Shown: piece by piece, positions 35,901 to 44,500 of the stretch
Layout of the letters: every line of letters begins with the position of its first letter
How positions within the stretch are numbered: position 1 is the stretch's first letter
Position numbers and translations under genes: made by a program
The notes under the pieces: generated by a model
What the model saw: only the letters and a program-made list of their open reading frames with translations
What the model was told of the DNA's origin: nothing
Databases searched by the model: none
Assembly (NCBI GenBank): GCA_036850595.1
Contig: CM072163.1
Span: forward strand, 3,396,595-3,460,594
DNA: 64,000 bases
From: Rhyacichthys aspro
Taxonomy: Eukaryota; Chordata; Actinopteri; Gobiiformes; Rhyacichthyidae
Direction of reading: 5' to 3'

Positions 35901-36731
35901 AAAGCTGCTGAGCCCAGATACCGTCACCTCTGCCGTTCGCCAGATCAGGAAGTTCCCCGGCGGCTTAAAGCACAGACAGTACCAGCTGGTGGCAGCGCAG
36001 GGCGTCCTTTCTGATCAAGAGAAACAGGTGAACGTACGGAGCGGGTTCTAAACACTACAAACTCAAGAACGGGTTTTCCAGCTTGTCATTTGTTACGTGC
36101 CAACAGAGCAAACAGTTTATATAATATTCAACTCCTTGCAACGAATAAATCCCAACTAAAGAGAAAAATATATATATCTGGGTGCTATCATGTGCTAATG
36201 CTAACCAAATCTCACTGGTTTTTTTCCGTGATCGTGAAAAAGGTGAAGAAAATGTGCTCTCATGAATATCTTTCACCTTTTAGACTCATCTTTACAGTTT
36301 TATTCTAGAGATGGACAAAAAATAATCTTAATTTTCACATGAGACAAACTTTATCACAGTCACAACAAATAAATTTAACACAATCAAATTAAAACAATTA
36401 TAACTTGGAGAGGCATACTACTAATCTTAGTCTAGTCTCTTTGGTTTACATTTGGATTTCCAACCAAAATAAAAACAATCAGAGAAAGAAAGACTCACAT
36501 GAAGCGCTTTCAATTGGTGTGACAGAAAGTAGGGCTAAGCACATTATAAAAAGACTTATTTATTACTATTGTCAGCAGCTTCAGGTCAGGTCATCTCAGT
36601 TATGACAGTGTATCTCAGCTTTTTTGACCAAAACAATTATAAATCAGACACATGCATTTACTCTTTTGTTTTTTTTCTACCAGATAAGCATCTTGAACTC
36701 CAAGACGTTTCGTGCTGAAAGGATCCCGTGA
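26548..36731 (+). CDS. zup1: zinc finger-containing ubiquitin peptidase 1 (gene-level entry, ten coding exons)
   Basis: Deubiquitinase of the ZUFSP class, cutting K63-linked ubiquitin chains and acting in genome maintenance. Coding exons: 26548-26965, 27035-27139, 27934-28038, 28138-28247, 29140-29308, 31202-31390, 34392-34557, 35546-35706, 35807-36027, 36684-36731; total 1692 nt, 563 residues, close to the human length of about 578. Order: C2H2 fingers, an acidic and helical ubiquitin-binding segment (LARRLQDEEECRRRDEEARL), then the papain-like peptidase with C342 in GWGCGYRNFQM, H476 in GHSRTVVG and D497 in LVLDPG; the His-Asp spacing of 21 matches the human enzyme. It ends ERIP, like the human end. 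A polyA signal lies 64 nt after the stop. Adjacent exons 2 and 3 look like a tandem duplication. Confidence 0.96.
27035..27139 (+). CDS. zup1: zup1 coding exon 2 (C2H2 finger, copy A)
   Basis: 105 nt, phase 1 to 1. It encodes CPMCSLVCSDCSTLQEHVEL and HLD, a C-x2-C-x12-H-x3-H finger. Acceptor TTTCCAG, donor GTACTA. Confidence 0.93.
27934..28038 (+). CDS. zup1: zup1 coding exon 3 (C2H2 finger, copy B)
   Basis: 105 nt, phase 1 to 1, the same length and phase as exon 2. It encodes CPMCSVVCSDSFSLQEHVEL and HLD, nearly identical to copy A. Donor GTGGGT. Confidence 0.93.
28138..28247 (+). CDS. zup1: zup1 coding exon 4 (ubiquitin-binding helix)
   Basis: 110 nt, phase 1 to 0; acceptor TGTTCCAG. It encodes VSPGSDLKLARRLQDEEECR and a charged helix ending FKKLQ, matching the MIU-like segment of the family. 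Confidence 0.93.
29140..29308 (+). CDS. zup1: zup1 coding exon 5
   Basis: 169 nt, phase 0 to 1. It encodes KQFGLDGGGGYRKQMERKLE and then FHSKRAEMMESLASGLDDGK, the conserved lead-in to the peptidase. Confidence 0.95.
29500..29970. repeat. possible MITE in zup1 intron 5
   Basis: Contains GTGTCCGAATCC near the left and AAGTGCACTC and GGGGGGAACTACATTTTGTAC towards the right. These resemble a widespread teleost MITE with GTGCACT motifs. An open frame of 231 codons (29374-30069) covers it but shows no domain. Confidence 0.35.
31202..31390 (+). CDS. zup1: zup1 coding exon 6 (catalytic cysteine)
   Basis: 189 nt, phase 1 to 1; acceptor TTGTTGCAG, donor GTAAAA. It encodes GVLQALREYYQTEARDCVHV and DRGWGCGYRNFQMLLSSLL; C342 is the nucleophile. 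Confidence 0.97.
31597..31700. repeat. dispersed TATAGCACC / CTTTATAAA repeat
   Basis: Reads TTATAGCACCTTTTACAGAT then AAAAGTGCTTTATAAATG, the signature of a common teleost interspersed repeat; relatives lie at about 38055-38120 and 45850-45915. In zup1 intron 6. Confidence 0.45.
32886..33543. mobile_element. hAT-like element with perfect 8-bp TSD and inverted 21-bp arrays
   Basis: Flanked by ATTTAGAA at 32878-32885 and 33544-33551 (nnnTAnnn). The right end is the family A terminus (reverse complement CACAAATGTCAAACTCAAAT). The left end is shortened but shares TTCAGGGGCCAAAGATTGTG with the 9.8 kb copy. Units at 32971-33040 run in one orientation and those at 33107-33460 in the other, so it can fold back. 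In zup1 intron 6; frames of 106-126 codons inside are artefacts. Confidence 0.85.
34392..34557 (+). CDS. zup1: zup1 coding exon 7
   Basis: 166 nt; acceptor CTCTCACAG, donor GTGAGC. It encodes VPSIPRVQSLIEEAWGEGLD and GTRAWIGATEIYSLLTSLRI. Confidence 0.96.
35546..35706 (+). CDS. zup1: zup1 coding exon 8
   Basis: 161 nt; acceptor GTTTCCAG. It encodes RIVDFHRPSGPGDTHPRLFE and a tail ending PPLYLQHQ. Confidence 0.96.
35807..36027 (+). CDS. zup1: zup1 coding exon 9 (catalytic His and Asp)
   Basis: 221 nt; acceptor TCGTGCAG, donor GTGAAC. It encodes GHSRTVVGLEQKKNGG, LCLLVLDPG and KHRQYQLVAAQGVLSDQEKQ; H476 and D497 complete the catalytic triad. Confidence 0.97.
36684..36731 (+). CDS. zup1: zup1 coding exon 10 (C-terminus)
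   Basis: 48 nt including the TGA at 36729-36731; acceptor TTCTACCAG. It encodes ISILNSKTFRAERIP, matching the human ending. Confidence 0.93.
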   Translation: MSILNSKTFRAERIP

Positions 36732-36794
36732 CCAAAGCTCTCGGGACAAATGTGAAGCTATTATTTATGATTTTGTTTGTTTGGTTTTTAATTA

Positions 36795-36800
36795 AATAAA
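36795..36800 (+). terminator. zup1: zup1 polyadenylation signal
   Basis: AATAAA, 64 nt after the stop codon; this gives a short 3'UTR. Confidence 0.75.
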
Positions 36801-38840
36801 CATTTTGTTCTTCATCTGGCCCAGTTCCTTGAAGAAAGCGGCGCGTTTCTCTATAATTCTTGAAGGCAGCGTATTAAAGGTCAGTGTAATTCTTGGAAAT
36901 CTCTGTCAACAAACGCTGGAGCAGAGAAAGGACAGGGATCAGCAGGAAACACACAGGATGTAATCGTGTTTATCTGTCCCCGAGCTGCTCGAGAGTTTCT
37001 GTTGAATTCTACTTTTCTTTTGAAGCATTTTAGATCAACCTCAACCAAAAAGTAATCCCCATCTTCGTGAACTCGCTTGCCTTTTTGCACCAGAACACTT
37101 TGGTCCCTTTACTTTTAAAGAACCTGTCGACGGCTAAGAACTGGTGTAACAAGACTTGCGTCAGAGCTTTTGTGCTACAAACAAACAGACACTGATAACA
37201 CTTGTTTTCCAAGTCTTAAAGTCTTTGAGGAAAATCTCTAAAACTGCAAAGAGTATTAATGGAGTTTCTCTGTCTACGTTTTGCAGGAATGGTTTAGTAG
37301 CAACTTTGGCAAAGACTTTATTGTCATATGTTATACTATTTAGTGCCAAAGCGTCATATTTTCTAACATTAACATCTAAAGTTGGAATATAGTGATTGCA
37401 TTTAAGCCCTTTTACAGTTGCCTTCTGTAAAAAGAGACCAAACTTACAAAGGGACACTTCTTTTTGATCACACAAGTTTCATTTTTGAAGTGTTCAACAA
37501 TTTAAACAAAGTCTTTTTTTATGCCTTAATGGATTTAAATGAGAAAAACTACATTTGTTAAATATGTATGTCAACATCTAATTTACTGCAGTTGTAAGGT
37601 GCTTGAAAAACATGAAAACACACCTTGAAAGTGCTCGAAAAGTGCTTAGAAAAGGTGTAAGAATGTACAGTTGTGCAGTGTTCACAGTATTTTAACAGTA
37701 CGCTCCACAGACAAAACATATCTATATTTATGGATTTATAACGCTACGGTTTGAGTACATTTGATAAGCTAGTGTTTATTTATGGGAAGCAAATAAAAGC
37801 TGTTGCCAGGTAAGTGACATAAAAATAACATCAAGGTTTTTTTTTAGCTGCAAGGAAAGCAAACAGATAATAATAGGTTGTTTACAAATTGAACAAATCA
37901 CAAACTCTAGCGCTGTCCCGGAAAAAGCAAGTGATTAGTTAATCTTTGTCAGGTCAAGGTGATAGTTATGTTGCACATTCAGCACAATAAAAACAAAATG
38001 AATGAAAGTATGGTGAGAAAAGCTGAGTCTTGTGATAAAAAGGAAGTTCACAGAGGTCAGTCAAACTTTATTTATACAGCACCTTACACCAAAATGATTT
38101 ACAAAGACTTAAGAGAATAAAAATAATTAAAGAACACAACAAAACAATAAAGAAAAAAGCAAAATAAGGAACGTAAGACATTCATTTTTACCAGACCCCT
38201 GTCTTAAGACCCTCCATTAAGTGCTAAGTGTCAAAAGTTCTTCTGAATAAGTGCAGAAAATTTTAAATCTAGAGACTTTTTCCGCCTTTTTTGAGTCCAG
38301 TAAAGGCTCTTGGAAACCTCCAAAAAGCAAATACAGATGTAAATAATCATAAGGAGAAAAGTGACCCATCTTTAAGAACCCGTTGACCTTAATAAAACAA
38401 TAAACGTGTCTCTTATGGAAGCGCTGAGTCACTGTGAGACTTAAAGTTGTATAATTGAACTAATCTTAGAGAAAAAAAAAAAAACGCCAAAGTCCAGTCT
38501 ATTCCATTGCAATGTTTTTGTGAACTTTGAACAAACGCAGTGATAATTCTTCTGCTTATACAACACCAAACAGTCAATACACTTCATTTTTTTTAATTTT
38601 CTATTCAACCTGACGTGGTTTTATTTGATCAACCCACTCTCAGTGACTCACCGGGTTCATCCTTCTCTGCGCTCTCAGGACGCGTTTAAACTTTTACGCA
38701 CGGTGTTTGCTGTTTTCTTTTTCTTTTTTTTTTTTTTACCCCCCTCTCTTTCTTTCTATGAGCGGGGATTAACTGTGTCACGGCGACTTTTCTTTTCACA
38801 CACAAAACAAAACCACAGAAGAAGAAGGAGAAGAAGAGGA
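36801..38840. other. intergenic between zup1 and the sulfotransferase
   Basis: AT-rich. Holds an inverted relative of the TTCAAGCAC repeat at about 37590-37655 and a teleost interspersed repeat (AACTTTATTTATACAGCACC) at about 38055-38120. No gene seen. Confidence 0.5.
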
Positions 38841-38842
38841 GG

Positions 38843-38934
38843 GACGTCCACGTGGTATTTAAAGCAATAATCAGGGTTCACATGAGGATTTATTTTGGAG
38901 ACGGAGGACGTTACACAAAGGAGCGATTGAACAG
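38843..38934 (+). promoter_or_regulatory. probable sulfotransferase promoter and noncoding first exon
   Basis: GACGTC (38843-38848) abuts the E-box CACGTG (38849-38854), and a TATA-like TATTTAAA follows at 38856-38863. About 70 nt on, a strong donor AACAG|GTACGA ends an exon at 38934. The coding start exon opens with an acceptor only 5 nt before its ATG, so a noncoding first exon is required; this arrangement fits it. Confidence 0.55.
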
Positions 38935-41400
38935 GTACGAGCACATCTTTATTTACAATATTCAAGCCTTTTCTGCATTTTTATTTATTGTAGCCGGGGT
39001 AAAAGGGGTTATTTATATACTTTATATAGATATTTTAGCTTTTATTAATCAGTACTTTATGTTAAGATGTGGAAACAAGCTTTTATGATGGAAATAATTA
39101 TATAGAAGCTAACATTCTTATACCACTATAGTATTATTGTGGGGTTTTAATGCAGAGTAAATGTGAAATTAAGCAATGGCAATGTTTTGGAAGTGCATTT
39201 GAAGAGCTTTTGTGAACTCAACTCAGGTTTTCTGTTACTTAACTAAGTCTCAGTTTTGTCTTTATTAAAAAGCATTATTAGAGTTGTGTGCTCTTATCTG
39301 GAATTATTTATCTTACATATTATAAAGGATTCTTTATGCTTATGGATAAAATGAAATGTGCAAGCTCACTTCCTAATATGGTGTTTTAATGGAAAGGAAA
39401 GACAATATTTTGAAAGATTAAATTAAATCCCTAGACCTTCTCTGGTTTTCTTTGATGATGCTTAAAGAGTCTTGGATTTTTTTAAATTTTATTTTATACA
39501 GAAAAAACCCCACAAACAAATAAGCATTTTTATTTTATTTATTTTTTTATTTTATTTTATTTTATTTTAGAAATGTAAATTAATCAGTAAAACTTTTTAT
39601 TTATTTATTTATTTACTTATTTATTTATTTGCATCTCGGAACATTATCTTAAACATTAAAGCATCATTTAGCTCTGGTTTAAGTCCTGGATTAACCATAG
39701 CCTTAGTCTCATTTAGTCTTTATTTAAGACATTTCGAAGCAGTGCAGTTTGTGTCGCTGTATAAACGAATTTAAAATGATTTCCTGAAGATAAACGTGAA
39801 TAATTAGCGTCATAAATGCAGCTAACTCCACTATAATCTCTGTATTATTCACTTACTGTATATGGCCAGGGATCTAATACACAACAGTAGGTGGTACTTT
39901 GGAGAGTCGTTTATTTTATGGTGTTATTTTCATTGAGAATCACGCTCGAGAACATTTTATTTTCTTTATTTGAAGTGAGAAGCCAAGATTTGAGCAAGCC
40001 ATCTGTTTCTCAGCCAAGTCCCAGTTTTGTCTTAAAAATATTGAAATCGTTTATACATTGACCCACTTCACTCGTGTACCCTCAAGACTTCACATTCGTT
40101 TTCCCAGTTTATAAATAAAACGTTAACGAGTTATCCAGGCTACTTTTGAACCGTGTAAAGGGTTTTATGTAAATATACATAAAGTGTTGAAAATGAACAC
40201 CACTCGGGTGAACTTTTAGATGTTTTTCCAAAAGCGCATGTGCTGAAACGTGATCTTAAACATCACGAGAGATGGAGTGAATACCATTGATTTTGCGGTT
40301 GCCATGGGACCTGTCAGTGGGTGGGAAATATTAGGCAGCTAGTGAACATTATGTCCTTGGCAAGAAAAAATAGTGTAAAGATTTGAGTGACTTTGCCAAA
40401 GACCACACTGGTGTTTAGATCAGAGCATCTCCAAAACTGCAGCTCTTTTGGACCACTCACAGTCTGCAGAGGTCAGTGCTTGAAGGAGGAAGAAAAAAAA
40501 AGTCCTGGATAGGTGGGATGTGTTGGACAAATGCTTGAAAACTTTTTGGACTTTAAAGGATCTCCTGCTAACATCTTGGCACCTCGTCCCAGAGAGCTGT
40601 TCCTGATGTGGGAGAAAGTAATAGTTGACTGGTCTGTTCTTTGTCAAAAAATGTCAGGGCATGTTTTACAGATGGACATTCGGAAAAAGCAATGACAAAA
40701 GCATTTATCAGACACTTTGTAGGAATCGAGGGTCAAAAAAACAGAAAACATACTGTAGAAACAAAGACGAAAAGTTCAAAACGGATGCTTTCTTTTGTTA
40801 CCAACAGTTTATTTAGTTACTTGTCCATTTATCTTCCTTTTATGATGATTACAGTTGAGTTTTATTCCTGTTTCGGGCCCATTTGCTCCATGTCATCGAC
40901 CCTTCTCACTCTGATTTCCTGCCTGTCGAATTTTCATTTTTTGCCAAGCCACTATTGCCAGTATTTTCATTATTTTTTGATGTAATGCTTTTATAAACAG
41001 CAGCTGTGCCAAAGTGCTTCATGTCATCCTTGGACTGGTCAAGTCATGAAAATTACTCAATAAACAGTTTGAAATTGGTTGCTAGACTTTCTGACTTGTA
41101 TTCGTCATCAACATGGAGTAAAGAAGTTTTATTTATTTGCATTTTGCACAACTCTTGTGGAAATACAGTTTGTGAAATGTGATTAAAATAAGTTGTCGTC
41201 AAAATGAATGAAGCAGGTATGGATGTTGGTGCAGTATTTAATGTTTAAATGCAACAAAAGTTAACAAACAGTAGTTTAAAAGAGACTAAAATATATATAA
41301 AAACATAGAAACAGTCCTAATCTTCTGTTTGCTTGTTGACTCATGTTTATTCTATGGCTAAGACGTACAAAAATAAGATGTTTTCTCTTTATTTTGCTTC
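38935..41400. other. sulfotransferase 5'UTR intron
   Basis: AT-rich, with TTTTA and TTTA tandem tracts at about 39530-39630. Short open frames around 40400-40990 have no recognisable domain. Confidence 0.5.
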
Positions 41401-41407
41401 AGTTGTC

Positions 41408-41561
41408 ATGAAGACAATGGATGTCAATCACAACCACGAGTTAATACCACACAAAGGCTTCAGATTAATCAAAGGGACTCACAATCCGGACGAAGTGGAC
41501 CAGATTTACGACGTGGAAATCAAAGACTCGGACGTGTTTGTGGTCACGTTCCCAAAGTCAG
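41408..41561 (+). CDS. sulfotransferase coding exon 1
   Basis: 154 nt; acceptor TTTTGCTTCAG, then 5 nt and ATG. A second ATG lies three codons on. It encodes up to TFPKSG of the PAPS loop; the donor is GTAAAG. Confidence 0.93.
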
Positions 41562-44500
41562 GTAAAGCGTTCAGACGGCGAGGAGAAGACAGCGTGTTCT
41601 CGTGGGTCTGTCGCTGGCTGCGGTCCTTGTTTCCTGCTGAGAGTGCATTTGAGGTCAGGCCTGATTAGTATGTACAGCTTTTACAGAATATGCCCCGCTT
41701 CTTTATGTGTGGCCAATGGATTTGAGCAGAGGGCAGAGAATCATGACATCAGTGAGACAAGTGCTCATTGTAGAGGTGAAATCGGGACAAGAGTTCACAG
41801 CGAGGAGACAAAGATGACCCGCTGAGAGAAAAAATATTGACCTTATCTCTGTTCAGTCAATATAAAAACCATTTCATAAAAGTTCTGTTCATTTGATTGT
41901 AGTGTGTGTCTTTTTAAAGGTCCTGCAGGGACATGCTGTTGTTTATAAATACATCAGATAATAGCCCTTTTCACACATGCCCTTTCCTCCTGATTAACTT
42001 CATTTGGAGTTTATCTGGAAAAGCTGCATGTTTAAACCCCGGGAGGATATCCTGCTGCCATTTAGTATTACCTCTGTGTGGGTGGCATGTTGTTGGCACT
42101 GATTGTGTGTGACTGGCCTCATATTTGATTATTACTTTCATTGCTTTACTTACGCGTATGTTTTTAACTACACATATTATTAAAACATATTAAACACTCT
42201 CACTGGCGTCGGTTTTGTGTAAACGTCATACCCCTCCTCTACACCCTCTACCCTTCCCCCATTGCTCTGTAAACCACTTGGATTACCTCCAGACTTGTGA
42301 ATGCAAATTGTGTGAGTTTCCTCCGGATTTTTAGTTCAGGAGAAAGTCAGGGGGCAATTCTCTCGAAATCCTTATTAAGACAAATATAAAATGGGCGAAT
42401 GAGTTTATTTAAAAGCTTCCACTAAGTCTCATGGGCCTTTAAATGTCTTTTTCTCTGGACAGAAAAAAGCAAAGAGTGTTATTTTGAAGCCAATATACAC
42501 ATTCATGCATAATTTTACCATTATTTTGTATTTTGTCGGCTCTAATTGTTCATCTGCAGCAAATCTTGAGCTAAATCCCAGATTCTATCTTGTTTATTGA
42601 GCCTTGTGTCCAGAAATAAAGACATTCATGTTCAAAATTTATGTTTTTTTGTGACAGATGATACATTTTAAAGCCTGTTGTGTTGTAATGAACTCACAGA
42701 TGCTCACAGAAATACAGATAACCGTCGTCTGATTGGCTTTGGGGTCACTGCAGCTATTTTGTATAAACAGCACGGATCTGTGTTGCGTTCAGGGACCATC
42801 TGGATGCAGCAGATCCTCCTGTTGCTGGAGGCTAAAGGAGACGTGGAGTCCATCAGTAAAGTGGACAACTACTCGAACGGCGACCTGGTGCCGTGGATCG
42901 AGGTGATGGGACAGATCGAGGCCTTCGTCAAAGCGGAGTCTCCCAGATTCAGAGTCTCACATCTGCAGCACCACCTCATGCCCTCGGCTCTGAGCCAAAA
43001 GAAAGGCAAGGTCTGTCCACTTTACTCACTCCGTAGTCCAGAGATTAGTCCTGAAGTAGTGTGCATTTGAAAAACCACAGGCAGCGATATAAAATGAACC
43101 TGGGTATACTGTTATTTTATGTGCTTTTTAAATTTCTAACCAGCTGCACTATCAAAGTATTATTTGTTATGAATGATAATGATACGGTAGTTTATTATTT
43201 TCGAATTCTGGAGCAAAGAAAATGTTTGCAAATGGCAGGTACTTTAAATAAATATGTGAGAATCCAACTGATGTGCAAAGTAAACTATATAAACTCCAGT
43301 TTTAAAATCTTCCTTTTAAAGATATCTTTGAAATCGAGTCAGACATTGACACACAACTATTAAAATATATTAATACGTAAACATGTTCGATGTCTGGAGG
43401 ATGTCAGGAGAATCATGTGGTGACTTTCTCTTGATTTTTGTGTTTGAAGGATGTTTGAAAGTCTTTCTTAAAGCATGTCTGCAGGTGAGGTTTCAGGACA
43501 TGAGAGTGGGTTATTACACACAACGACTGCGGCTGACATCGCTGTGTTTAATAAATAAATAAAGGAAGTTAACTGCGAGAACGATAACACTAGCATAGTA
43601 AAAATATGTATCAATAAACACCAAAAAAAGGATGCAAGAACCTTAAAAGACTCCAGATGCACAACAATAATGTGAAGGTTCATGTCGTTCTGTCTTTAGT
43701 TTTAATTTACTTTATCCAAACTGTTGTGCAAACATAAGAAAGAATAGAATAAAATAGTTTCAAGTAAAAACAGAAATTTGTCTTTGGACACAGCTTAAGT
43801 GCATCCACATCTAGAGATTTAAAAAACACATAATAAAACCAGATGTAATTAATAAAAAGAAACTAGACTCTGTGTAAATGAGTAGAGCTTGTCATGAAAA
43901 TTGTAAGCTTTTGTTGTGTTATTATCCTTGTAATAACACTTTGAGGACATCACAGGACATTGTTTTCATTCTAAAATATGATTTAAAATGCGTGAATAAA
44001 TAAAAAATAAAGAATAATTAGACTATTATCTATCTGGAAAAAAAAAGTTAACAGAGACAAGACATAAAGATATACCTTTTATTAATGAGGTTTGTTATTG
44101 TCTCGCAGAAATAAGATAAAAGTTCTTGTTGTTGATAAAAAAAAGACTTGGTGTTTATTTTATTTGATTAGATTTGATCATGTGACTTCCATCCCAGAGG
44201 CTTTTGGGAATGAGCCCAAACGGTTAAACCACAAACCAATGAACCTGGAGAGAAAATGAAGTGTTTATGTGTGTTTCAGGTGATTTACGTGGCCAGAAAC
44301 CCCAAAGACGTCCTGGTGTCCTTCTTCTACTTTCACAAACTGGCGACGATGTTGGAAACGCCGAAGAGTTTTGATGATTTTTTTGAGAAATTCATGAGAG
44401 GAGACGGTGAGTGAAGAGTGAACTGTAACTTCTCATATTCCCGGTGTGTACACAGTGTGGTTGTGACTCTGTGTATCGTCTGTGGCAGTTTTTGGGGGCA

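Noticed and set aside
41333..41407. Upstream in-frame extension of the sulfotransferase from an earlier ATG
   Set aside because: A good splice acceptor ends at 41402, so the extension is intronic; the family start fits ATG 41408.
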